Shown: one piece after another, positions 28,896-36,893 of the stretch
Numbering within the stretch: the stretch's first letter is position 1
Layout of the letters: every line of letters starts with the position of its first letter
DNA from: Pseudomonas beijingensis
GTDB taxonomy: Bacteria > Pseudomonadota > Gammaproteobacteria > Pseudomonadales > Pseudomonadaceae
Assembly: GCF_030687295.1 (NCBI RefSeq)
Contig: NZ_CP117425.1
Coordinates: forward strand, 5,274,001 to 5,338,000
Reading direction: 5' to 3'
DNA length: 64,000 nucleotides
Translations under genes and position numbers: made by a program
The notes under the pieces: generated by a model
The model's database searches: none
Told to the model about the DNA's origin: nothing
Seen by the model: only the letters and a program-made list of their open reading frames with translations

Positions 28896-29975
28896 ATGAC
28901 CGCCATCCACATCAAGTTCCCCGCCCTCACCCTCAAGGCCGGCCCCCGTGCGTTCGGGCGCATTCGCCAGGCCGGCCTGAACGCCGCCGATGTTGGCATC
29001 CTACCCGGTGCCGCCGGTGGCCCCAAGGCCCTGGGCATCCAGGGGCTGGACCTGGCGCTGTTCGGTGAATGGCTGCCCGCCGCGCCCCGGGAGCGCTCGC
29101 TGATCGGGGCTTCGGTGGGGGCCTGGCGCTTCGCCAGCGCCTGCCTGCCGGATGCCGCCGAGGGGATCCGGCGCCTGGGCACCTTGTACAACGAACAAAG
29201 CTTCGCCAAAGGCGTGACCATGGCCGGCGTCAGCCAGAGCTCGCAACGCATGCTCGATGACTTGCTCGACGGCCGCGACACTTCGATCCTCGATAACCCG
29301 CGGTACCGGCTCAACATCATGGTCGTCAAGAGCCACGGCCTGCTCGCCCAGGATCATCGCGGCCGACTGGGGCTGGGGCTGTCGTCGGTGATCGCCGACA
29401 ACCTGCGGGGTCGTGCGCGGCTGTCACGGCATTTCGAACGGTTGATCATCCACGACCCGCGCCTGGCCCCGCCCCTGCATCCGCTAAATGACTTTCCGTC
29501 GCGCTTCGTGCCCTTGGCGGCCGGCAACCTGCGCCAGGCTCTGCTGGCCTCGGGCTCGATCCCGATGGTCATGGAAGGCGTGCGCGACCTGCCGGGCGCC
29601 GGTGCCGGCACCTTCCGCGACGGCGGTCTGCTGGACTACCACCTCGACCTGCCGTACAGCGGCGAGGACATCGTGCTCTATCCGCACTTCACCGACCGGG
29701 TCATTCCCGGCTGGTTCGACAAGGGCCTGCCGTGGCGCCGGGGCAATGTCGACCGCCTGCAGGACGTGTTGCTACTGGCACCGTCGCGGGAATACCTGGC
29801 GCGCCTGCCCTACGGCAAACTGCCAGACCGTAACGACTTCAAGCGCTTCATGGGCGATGACCCGAGCCGCCGCAAATATTGGCGCACGGCGATGGACGAG
29901 AGCCGCCGGCTCGGTGACGAGTTCCTGGAGCTGACGGCCAACGGTGGCTTGGGCGAGCGTTTGCTGACCCTTTAG
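28896..29975 (+). CDS. patatin-like phospholipase family protein
   Basis: A 359-residue serine hydrolase of the patatin fold. The glycine-rich oxyanion turn is in [13 protein letters not shown] near residue 35, the nucleophile Ser in GASVGAWR (GxSxG) near 70 and the dyad Asp in [13 protein letters not shown] near 245. Lipid acyl hydrolysis is the family activity; the substrate is unknown. The ATG at 28896 ([11 protein letters not shown]) is taken because the upstream codons run into the REP area. queD follows after ~80 bases. Confidence 0.8.
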   Translation: MTAIHIKFPALTLKAGPRAFGRIRQAGLNAADVGILPGAAGGPKALGIQGLDLALFGEWLPAAPRERSLIGASVGAWRFASACLPDAAEGIRRLGTLYNEQSFAKGVTMAGVSQSSQRMLDDLLDGRDTSILDNPRYRLNIMVVKSHGLLAQDHRGRLGLGLSSVIADNLRGRARLSRHFERLIIHDPRLAPPLHPLNDFPSRFVPLAAGNLRQALLASGSIPMVMEGVRDLPGAGAGTFRDGGLLDYHLDLPYSGEDIVLYPHFTDRVIPGWFDKGLPWRRGNVDRLQDVLLLAPSREYLARLPYGKLPDRNDFKRFMGDDPSRRKYWRTAMDESRRLGDEFLELTANGGLGERLLTL

Positions 29976-30058
29976 TCAGCACGGTCGCGCAACGCGGTTA
30001 TCAAACTGATAAACTCCGCCGCCTGCCTCGCGACCGCTACCTTAAAGAGCCCGAACCT

Positions 30059-30415
30059 GTGGAAATTTTCAAAGAGTTTACCTTCGAATCCGCCCACCGC
30101 CTGCCCCACGTGCCGGACGGCCACAAGTGCGGCCGCCTTCACGGCCACTCGTTCAAGGTGGCGATCCACCTGAGCGGCGATATCGATCCGCACACCGGCT
30201 GGATTCGCGATTTCTCGGAGATCAAGGCGATCTTCAAGCCCCTCTACGAGCGCCTGGACCACAACTACCTCAACGACATTCCTGGCCTGGAAAACCCCAC
30301 CAGCGAAGTGTTGGCCAAGTGGATCTGGAATGAGTTGAAGCCGTTGCTGCCAGAGCTCAGTGCCATTCGCATCCACGAGACTTGCACCAGCGGTTGCATT
30401 TACCACGGCGAGTAA
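30059..30415 (+). CDS. queD: 6-carboxytetrahydropterin synthase (6-pyruvoyl-tetrahydropterin synthase family)
   Basis: QueD converts 7,8-dihydroneopterin triphosphate to 6-carboxy-tetrahydropterin, the first committed step to queuosine. The 118-residue length fits. Zinc-binding histidines lie in [10 protein letters not shown] and [10 protein letters not shown], the catalytic Cys in HKCGRLHG, and the catalytic [10 protein letters not shown] region is at the C-terminus. It starts with GTG at 30059. PA2666 of PAO1, in the same neighbourhood as carRS, is the likely orthologue (from memory). Confidence 0.93.
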   Translation: MEIFKEFTFESAHRLPHVPDGHKCGRLHGHSFKVAIHLSGDIDPHTGWIRDFSEIKAIFKPLYERLDHNYLNDIPGLENPTSEVLAKWIWNELKPLLPELSAIRIHETCTSGCIYHGE

Positions 30416-30446
30416 AACCTTTGGGGCCCGCTTGTAGGGTCCCACC

Positions 30447-30533
30447 TGTGGGAGCAAAGCTTGCTCGCGATAAGGATTACACGGTCTCTTCGGAACCGAG
30501 GCGCCTGCATCGCGGGCAAGCCTTGCTCCCACA
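30447..30533. repeat. REP doublet, AAAGCTTGC variant
   Basis: Forward arm GTGGGAGCAAAGCTTGCTCG and inverted arm TCGCGGGCAAGCCTTGCTCC between queD and the hydrolase gene. Confidence 0.88.
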
Positions 30534-30620
30534 AAATCTAGCGCCGCCATTGGGTTTTCCTGTCCCGTCAGCATTGGCCTATGCTTGGTCCCCTGAGCCA
30601 TTCTCAGGGGAGTATCGAGC

Positions 30621-31436
30621 ATGACCCACTGGCCGCTGGATCAAACATACGACTTCAACGGACACCCCATCCGCTACGCCATCCACGGCGATGGCCCGCC
30701 GCTGGTGTTTGTCCACGGCACACCCTTCTCATCCTATGTGTGGCACCGGATCGCTCCGCTGTTCTTCACCACCCACCGGGTGCACTACTTCGACCTGCTG
30801 GGGTATGGCCAATCCGCGCAACCCGATGCCGACGTGTCCCTCGGCGTACAAAACCTGCTGCTCGCACAATTGCTGGCGCATTGGCGTCTGGATTGCCCGG
30901 ACGTGGTGGCCCATGACTTCGGTGGCGCCACGGCCCTGCGCACGCACCTGCTCAACGGCAAGGACTACCGCAGCTTGACCCTGATTGACCCCGTGGCGCT
31001 GTCGCCCTGGGGTTCGCCCTTTGTGCAGCATGTCCGCCAGCATGAAGCGGCCTTCAGCGGCCTGCCCGACTACATTCAGCGGGCGATCGTGCCGACCTAC
31101 ATTCGCGGCGCGATCAAACGGGACATCCCCGACGCGGAACTGGCGCCCTACGTGCAGCCGTGGCTTGGCGAGCCGGGGCAGGCAGCGTTCTACCGGCAGA
31201 TCGCGCAGATGGACGAGCGTTACACCCGCGAGGTCGAAGGCCTGTACCCGAACGTACGCTGCCCGACCCAGATACTGTGGGGCGAGGACGACCAATGGAT
31301 CCCCATCGAGCGCGGCCAGGCCTTGCACCAGCTGATTCCAGGCGCGCAACTGCACCCTGTGCCGAACGCCGGACACCTGGTTCAGGAGGATGCGCCGGAG
31401 GCCGTCGTCGCGGCGGTGTTGCGCTTTTTGACCTGA
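30621..31436 (+). CDS. alpha/beta-hydrolase, haloalkane dehalogenase/epoxide hydrolase-like
   Basis: A 271-residue hydrolase. The oxyanion motif is VFVHGTPFSSYVWHR near residue 35; the nucleophile elbow VVAHDFGGATAL near 100 carries Asp rather than Ser, as in haloalkane dehalogenases and epoxide hydrolases; a late acid lies in WGEDDQWIP and the catalytic His in PNAGHLVQED. The actual substrate is unknown. GGGGAG lies nine bases before the ATG. Confidence 0.82.
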   Translation: MTHWPLDQTYDFNGHPIRYAIHGDGPPLVFVHGTPFSSYVWHRIAPLFFTTHRVHYFDLLGYGQSAQPDADVSLGVQNLLLAQLLAHWRLDCPDVVAHDFGGATALRTHLLNGKDYRSLTLIDPVALSPWGSPFVQHVRQHEAAFSGLPDYIQRAIVPTYIRGAIKRDIPDAELAPYVQPWLGEPGQAAFYRQIAQMDERYTREVEGLYPNVRCPTQILWGEDDQWIPIERGQALHQLIPGAQLHPVPNAGHLVQEDAPEAVVAAVLRFLT

Positions 31437-31451
31437 AAAAACCGTATCCCC

Positions 31452-31539
31452 TGTGGGAGCGAGCTTGCTCGCGATAGCGTCAGTTCAGCCACATAAATGT
31501 CACTGACACACCGCCATCGCGAGCAAGCTCGCTCCCACA
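31452..31539. repeat. REP doublet
   Basis: Inverted class-one arms, spacer around CAGCCACATAAATGTCACTG, between the hydrolase gene and codB. Confidence 0.9.
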
Positions 31540-31658
31540 GGGGGCGGATCATGAACAGTGAGAACTGTGTTCCAACTTGAATCACCGCCGCACCGCTTTC
31601 GCCCCTTTCGCCCACCCCATCCCCAGGATTGTCTATAAATAATCTCGCGATCACCCGT

Positions 31659-31675
31659 TTGGCACGGCCGCTGCA
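31659..31675 (+). promoter_or_regulatory. candidate sigma-54 promoter of codBA
   Basis: TTGGCACGGCCGCTGCA matches the RpoN -24/-12 consensus (TTGGCACG-N4-TTGCA) with one mismatch; GG and GC have the required spacing. It ends 35 bases before the codB ATG. Nitrogen control of cytosine use is a plausible reason. Confidence 0.6.
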
Positions 31676-31710
31676 CGCTTGCGACATCCCTCACCCGCAA
31701 GGACCGCCAC

Positions 31711-32982
31711 ATGACTCAGAACGATCCGGGCAATGACTACCCCCTGAGCGAAGTCCCGCTGCACGCTCGCAAGGGCCTGGCCTCCACGGCCATGGTGCTG
31801 CTGGGTTTCACCTTCTTCACCGCGACGATGTTTGCCGGTGGCAAGCTGGGCGTGGCGTTCGGTTTTGCCGAGATGCTCACGGTCATCGTCATCGGCAACC
31901 TGCTACTGGGCCTCTATGCCGCCGGCCTGGGCTACATCGCCTTCAAGAGCGGGCTCAATTCGGTGTTGATGGGGCGTTTCTGTTTCGGCGAGGTGGGCAG
32001 CAAGCTCAGTGACTTGATCCTCGGGTTCACCCAGATCGGCTGGTACGCCTGGGGCACGGCGACCGCCGCGGTGGTGCTGGGCAAGTACTTCGAATTGGGC
32101 CAGGGCACGGTGCTGTGGCTGATGGTGTTGTTCGGCCTGGGGTTCTGCGCCACGGCCTATGTCGGTTATCGCGGGCTGGAAATCCTCTCGTACCTCGCCG
32201 TGCCGGCCATGATGTTGCTGCTGATGCTGTCGATGTGGGTGGCGACGGTGAAGGTCGGCGGCTTCGACGGCTTGCTGGCGGTGGTGCCCACGGGCAGCCT
32301 CGATTGGTCCACCGCCATCACGCTGGTGTTCGGCACCTTCGTCAGCGGCGCGACCCAGGCGACCAACTGGACGCGGTTCTCCCGCTCGGCGAAGGTCGCG
32401 GTGCTGGCGAGCCTGATTGGCTTCTTCCTGGGCAACGGCCTGATGGTGCTGATCGGCGCCTACGGGGCCATCGTCTATCAACAACCGGACGTGGTCGAAG
32501 TGTTGCTGCTGCAGGGCTTCGCCATGGCGGCGATGGCGATGCTGCTGCTCAACATCTGGAGTACCCAGGACAACACCATCTACAACTTCGCCGTGGCCGG
32601 TTGCAACCTGCTGCGCACCCGCCGACGCAAGACCGTGACCCTCTGCGGCGCGGTGATCGGCACGTTGCTGGCGCTGCTGGGCATGTACGACATGCTGGTG
32701 CCGTACCTGATCCTGCTGGGCACCGTGATCCCCCCCATTGGCGGGGTGATCATGGCCGATTTCTTCTTCCGCTGGCGCGGCCGCTATCCACGCCTGGCCG
32801 AAGCCCGGTTGCCGGCATTCAACTGGCCCGGGCTGCTGGCCTATGGGCTCGGCACGGTCGCCGCGTTCAATTCGCCGTGGGTCGCGCCACTGGTAGGAAT
32901 CGCTGCCGGCGCGCTAACGTATGTGCTATTGATCGGCGTAATGGGTATTCGCACCGCTGACGCGCCCCTACAAGACCTCTAA
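31711..32982 (+). CDS. codB: cytosine permease
   Basis: An inner-membrane NCS1-family transporter of 423 residues with about 12 hydrophobic segments. The N-terminal DYPLSEVPLHARKGLASTAMVLLGFTFF and the central TNWTRFSRSAK are characteristic of CodB. It imports cytosine for the deaminase encoded 12 bases downstream. The ATG at 31711 follows AAGGACCGCCAC. Confidence 0.9.
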   Translation: MTQNDPGNDYPLSEVPLHARKGLASTAMVLLGFTFFTATMFAGGKLGVAFGFAEMLTVIVIGNLLLGLYAAGLGYIAFKSGLNSVLMGRFCFGEVGSKLSDLILGFTQIGWYAWGTATAAVVLGKYFELGQGTVLWLMVLFGLGFCATAYVGYRGLEILSYLAVPAMMLLLMLSMWVATVKVGGFDGLLAVVPTGSLDWSTAITLVFGTFVSGATQATNWTRFSRSAKVAVLASLIGFFLGNGLMVLIGAYGAIVYQQPDVVEVLLLQGFAMAAMAMLLLNIWSTQDNTIYNFAVAGCNLLRTRRRKTVTLCGAVIGTLLALLGMYDMLVPYLILLGTVIPPIGGVIMADFFFRWRGRYPRLAEARLPAFNWPGLLAYGLGTVAAFNSPWVAPLVGIAAGALTYVLLIGVMGIRTADAPLQDL

Positions 32983-32994
32983 AGGATTCGCCCG

Positions 32995-34242
32995 ATGCAC
33001 ATCATCAACGCCCGCCTGCGCAACCGTGAAGGCTTGCATGAACTGCACCTGGAAAACGGCCTGATCGCCAACATCGCCCGTCAGACCGAAGCCCCCAGCC
33101 TCGGCCCGGAAGACCTCGATGCCGGCGGCAACCTGGTGGTCCCGCCCTTCGTCGAACCGCACATCCACCTGGACGCGACCCTCACCGCCGGCGAACCGCG
33201 CTGGAACATGAGCGGCACGCTGTTCGAAGGCATCGAGTGCTGGGGCGAGCGCAAGGCCACCATCACCCAGGAAGACACCAGCACCCGCGCCAAGAAAACC
33301 ATCCAGGCCCTTGCCGCCCATGGCATCCAGCATGTGCGCACCCACGTCGACGTGACCGACCCCGAACTCACGGCCCTCAAGGCGATGCTGCAAGTGCGCG
33401 AGGAAAGTCGCCACCTGATCGACATGCAGATCGTCGCGTTTCCCCAGGAAGGCATCGAGTCCTACCGCAATGGCCGCGAGCTGATGGAAGAAGCGATCCG
33501 CATGGGCGCCGACGTGGTGGGCGGCATTCCTCACTTCGAGTACACCCGCGACCAGGGCGTCAGTTCGGTGAAATTCCTCATGGACCTGGCCGAACGCACC
33601 GGGTGTCTGGTGGATGTGCATTGCGACGAAACCGACGACCCGCATTCGCGCTTTCTCGAAGTGCTCGCCGAAGAAGCCCGCAGCCGCGACATGGGCGCCC
33701 GCGTCACCGCCAGCCACACCACGGCCATGGGCTCCTACGACAACGCCTACTGCGCCAAGCTGTTCCGCCTGCTCGGGCATTCGGGCATCAGCTTTGTCTC
33801 TTGCCCGACCGAAAGCATTCATCTGCAAGGCCGCTTCGACACCTTCCCCAAACGCCGCGGCGTCACCCGAGTCAATGAACTGCTCGAAGCCGGGATGAAC
33901 GTGTGTTTCGGCCAGGACTCCATCGTCGACCCGTGGTACCCGCTGGGCAACGGCAACATCCTGCGGGTGCTGGAAGCCGGGCTGCATATCTGCCACATGC
34001 TCGGCTACCGCAACCTGCAAAGCGCCCTGGACCTGGTCACCGACAACAGCGCCAAGGCCATGAACCTGGGCGAGCGCTACGGGCTGGAGCCCGGCCGCCC
34101 GGCAAACCTGCTGATCCTGTCGGCGGACAGCGACTACGAAGTGATCCGCAGCCAGGGCTTGCCGCTGTACTCGATTCGCAACGGTGAAGTGCTGATGAAA
34201 CGGCAGATGCCGGTGGTGGAGTTCGGACCGCAGCTGGGCTGA
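32995..34242 (+). CDS. codA: cytosine deaminase
   Basis: An amidohydrolase-fold metalloenzyme of 415 residues converting cytosine to uracil and ammonia. Metal ligands are seen in PPFVEPHIHLDATLT (HxH), HCDETDDPHSR, ASHTTAM and FGQDSIVDPWYP. The start MHIINARLRNREGLHEL with an AAAGGATT ribosome site follows codB closely; the pair is an operon for use of cytosine as nitrogen source. Confidence 0.94.
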   Translation: MHIINARLRNREGLHELHLENGLIANIARQTEAPSLGPEDLDAGGNLVVPPFVEPHIHLDATLTAGEPRWNMSGTLFEGIECWGERKATITQEDTSTRAKKTIQALAAHGIQHVRTHVDVTDPELTALKAMLQVREESRHLIDMQIVAFPQEGIESYRNGRELMEEAIRMGADVVGGIPHFEYTRDQGVSSVKFLMDLAERTGCLVDVHCDETDDPHSRFLEVLAEEARSRDMGARVTASHTTAMGSYDNAYCAKLFRLLGHSGISFVSCPTESIHLQGRFDTFPKRRGVTRVNELLEAGMNVCFGQDSIVDPWYPLGNGNILRVLEAGLHICHMLGYRNLQSALDLVTDNSAKAMNLGERYGLEPGRPANLLILSADSDYEVIRSQGLPLYSIRNGEVLMKRQMPVVEFGPQLG

Positions 34243-34256
34243 TGTCCCCACCCACC

Positions 34257-34411
34257 TGTGGGAGCGAGCTTGCGATAGCGTTCTGTCTGTTGAAATGCAT
34301 TTGACTGACCCGCCGCCATCGCGAGCAAGCTCGCTCCCACAGGGGATCTGTGTTGGACACAACATTTATGTCCACTGAAGACCCCTTGTGGGAGCGAGCT
34401 TGCTCGCGATA
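34257..34411. repeat. REP triplet with one truncated arm
   Basis: Three class-one arms: a forward arm shortened to GTGGGAGCGAGCTTGCGATA (lacking TCGC), an inverted arm, and a complete forward arm. The deletion removes half of the palindrome of the first arm. Confidence 0.85.
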
Positions 34412-34447
34412 GCGGTATAAGCCGCACCGCAAAACGTCCAGAAATCC

Positions 34448-35440
34448 CTATGCCACAAGCCGCGCCGTACCAAACAACCTGACCCGCACCAACTCACCCG
34501 CCTCCTCTTCCAGCAAAATCGGCGCAGTGCCGCCGGGCATCACCACCCTCACCGCCCCCGCCTTCACCCAGCCCACCCGCCACGCAGCACTGGCCACCGC
34601 ACTGGCGCTGGTGCCCGAGGACGCGGTGGGCCCCTCGCCCCGCTCGAACACCCGGGCAACGATCCGCCCTTCGGCCTCGCGCCAGGCCCATTGCAGATTC
34701 ACCCCCGCCGGGCACGGAACGCCGGCCCCAGCGGGCACCGCATAAGCGATGCGGGTCAGGTTTTGCGACAACGCCGGGGCGCGCATTTGCGTGTTGCTCG
34801 GCAGCGCCTCGGCAGCCTCCGTCAGGGTCACGCAATGCGGATTGCCGATGTTCACGAACTGACTGTTGCCCCACGCCGGACTCAATGCGTGGAGTGCCGC
34901 CACCCGACTGACATCGCGCTGATTGAACACCACGCTCTCCACGCGTTGGGCAGCGACGGCTTGAGGCCCAAAAAGCGGGTTCCCCAAGTCCAGCCAGAAG
35001 CCCTGCACACCCTCGAATTCGGCGGCTCGCACCGATGTCTGCAGCGGCGACAAGCCCTGGTGTTTGTCGTGGTGCACCTGCAACAAGCAATCACCCTCGC
35101 TCGGCATCAAGCCTTGCTCTTTCAGCGCCTGGGAGAAAATCGTCAAGCCGTTGCCGCTGCGTTCGGCCAGGGTGCCATCGGTGTTGACGATCAAAACGTC
35201 AAAGGGCGGTTCATCCTGGAACGGGCCGACCAACAGGCCGTCGCTGCGATGGGCCTTGGCATCCGGCGGTGCTTCGCCCGGCGCCCAACCGCAGAAGGCA
35301 TGCACGGCGGCCGTGGTCCAGGACTCGCGCCGCTGTGCCGCGAGGGCGGCTGACGGCGGCAGATCAATACCATGGTCACGCACCTGTCGCGGGGAGACGA
35401 CGCCATAAATATTGCCGCGTGCATCATAAAACTGCGTCAT
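34448..35440 (-). CDS. diaminopimelate epimerase-like protein lacking both catalytic cysteines
   Basis: A 330-residue protein of the DapF fold. Family landmarks align: N-terminal YDARGN, VNTDGTLAERSGNGL, GNPHCVTL, FERGEGPTASSGTSASA and VMPGG. In true DapF the two catalytic bases are the Cys of CGNG and the Cys of CG(S/T)G; both positions are Ser here. The protein is also longer than DapF (~275). Racemase activity is therefore doubtful and a changed reaction or binding role is possible. It is transcribed divergently from an MFS transporter gene. Confidence 0.78.
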   Translation of the reverse strand: MTQFYDARGNIYGVVSPRQVRDHGIDLPPSAALAAQRRESWTTAAVHAFCGWAPGEAPPDAKAHRSDGLLVGPFQDEPPFDVLIVNTDGTLAERSGNGLTIFSQALKEQGLMPSEGDCLLQVHHDKHQGLSPLQTSVRAAEFEGVQGFWLDLGNPLFGPQAVAAQRVESVVFNQRDVSRVAALHALSPAWGNSQFVNIGNPHCVTLTEAAEALPSNTQMRAPALSQNLTRIAYAVPAGAGVPCPAGVNLQWAWREAEGRIVARVFERGEGPTASSGTSASAVASAAWRVGWVKAGAVRVVMPGGTAPILLEEEAGELVRVRLFGTARLVA

Positions 35441-35610
35441 GGACCAGACCCAAAATCAGCCAGCAAGGGCCGGTACTTTATGCTGGCACAGGCTGCGGGA
35501 GCAAAGCCTGCGCGTTGATCGGCACCTTGGGGTCGCGGTGCGGTCAGTGGATATGCAAGCATAGGCCCCCTGCCTGCACCACCGCACCGCACGAAAGCCA
35601 AGGACGTTTC

Positions 35611-36762
35611 ATGACTGCCATCACGCCCCCGCCCACCTTTATTCCAGGACGCCTGGAACAGATGTCCACCCGCATCGCTTACCTCATCGCCGGCATCGGC
35701 ATCGCCGCCTGGGCGCCGCTGGTGCCTTACGCCAAAGTGCGGGCGAACCTGGATGAAGGCACCCTCGGGTTGCTGCTGTTATGCCTGGGGGTCGGGTCGA
35801 TCCTGGCGATGCCGATTTCCGGCGCACTGGCGGGGCGGTTCGGCTGCCGTCGGGTGCTCAGCGGCGGCACGATTCTGATCTGCCTGGCGTTGCCGTTGTT
35901 GGCGACAATGACCTCCCTGCCTTGGCTGGTGGCCGCGTTGTTCCTGTTTGGCGCCGGGCTCGGCACCGTGGACTCGACCGTGAACCTGCAAGCGGTGATC
36001 GTCGAGCGGGCCAGTGGCAAGACCATGATGTCGGGTTTCCACGGCATGTTCAGCCTCGGCGGGATCATTGGCGCGGCTGGCGTCAGCGCCTTGCTCGGCC
36101 TGGGGCTTTCGCCGCTGGGGGCGACGTTGGTGGTCAATGGCGTGCTGCTGGTGGCGCTGTTCAAGGCCGCGCCGCACCTGTTGCCCTACGGCAGTGAAAG
36201 CTCGGGACCGGCGTTTGCCATTCCCCATGGCGTGGTGTTGTTCATCGGCATCCTCTGCTTCATCGTGTTCCTGGCCGAAGGCGCGGTGCTGGACTGGAGC
36301 GCAGTGTTCCTGACCACCGAGCCGGGTGTGGATACCGCCTATGCCGGGTTGGGTTATGCCGCCTTCGCGCTGACCATGACCGTCGGCCGCCTGACCGGCG
36401 ACTCGGTGGTGCATCGCCTTGGTGCCAAGCGCGTGATCATCTATGGCGGGTCAATCGCAGCCGCGGGGTTCCTGCTGGCGACCCTCGCACCGATGTGGCA
36501 AGCGGCGCTGCTGGGGTATGCGTTGGTCGGGGCCGGGTGTTCGAACATCGTGCCGGTGCTGTACACCGCCGTCGGCAAACAGACCCTGATGCCCGAAGCG
36601 ATCGCCGTACCGGCCATCACCACCATCGGCTATGCCGGCATCCTCGCCGGCCCGGCGTTGATCGGGTTTGTCGCCCATGGCAGCAGTTTGAGTTTCGCCT
36701 TTGGGCTGATTGCACTGTCGCTGGTGGCAGTGGCGATCAGTGGGAAAGTGTTGAAGGTCTGA
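35611..36762 (+). CDS. MFS transporter (YbjJ-like)
   Basis: A 383-residue major-facilitator protein with about 12 membrane helices; the loop motif [16 protein letters not shown] after helix 2 and the related [16 protein letters not shown] after helix 8 are typical. The ATG at 35611 follows AAGGACGTTTC. Substrate unknown. Divergent from the DapF-like gene across 170 bases, so an exported or imported product of that enzyme is a possibility only. Confidence 0.82.
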   Translation: MTAITPPPTFIPGRLEQMSTRIAYLIAGIGIAAWAPLVPYAKVRANLDEGTLGLLLLCLGVGSILAMPISGALAGRFGCRRVLSGGTILICLALPLLATMTSLPWLVAALFLFGAGLGTVDSTVNLQAVIVERASGKTMMSGFHGMFSLGGIIGAAGVSALLGLGLSPLGATLVVNGVLLVALFKAAPHLLPYGSESSGPAFAIPHGVVLFIGILCFIVFLAEGAVLDWSAVFLTTEPGVDTAYAGLGYAAFALTMTVGRLTGDSVVHRLGAKRVIIYGGSIAAAGFLLATLAPMWQAALLGYALVGAGCSNIVPVLYTAVGKQTLMPEAIAVPAITTIGYAGILAGPALIGFVAHGSSLSFAFGLIALSLVAVAISGKVLKV

Positions 36763-36777
36763 GTTCTCTACAGACCC

Positions 36778-36864
36778 TGTGGGAGCAAGGCTTGCCCGCG
36801 ATGAAGATGACGCGGTCCTTTTGAGACCGAGGTGTCTGCATCGCGAGCAAGCTTTGCTCCCACA
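36778..36864. repeat. REP doublet, AAAGCTTGC variant
   Basis: Forward arm GTGGGAGCAAGGCTTGCCCG and inverted arm TCGCGAGCAAGCTTTGCTCC between the convergent MFS and fecA genes. Confidence 0.88.
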
Positions 36865-36893
36865 GCGTAAAGTTCACTCAACCCTTGACTCGA

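Noticed and set aside
31635..31658. TAAAT ... CGT before codB resembling a PvdS box
   Set aside because: The spacer is 15 rather than 16 bases and codBA has no link to iron; the five real boxes all have 16.
35441..35610. GCGGGAGCAAAGCCTGCGCG near 35500 as a REP element
   Set aside because: Only one decayed half-arm is present with no inverted partner, so it is not reported as a repeat.
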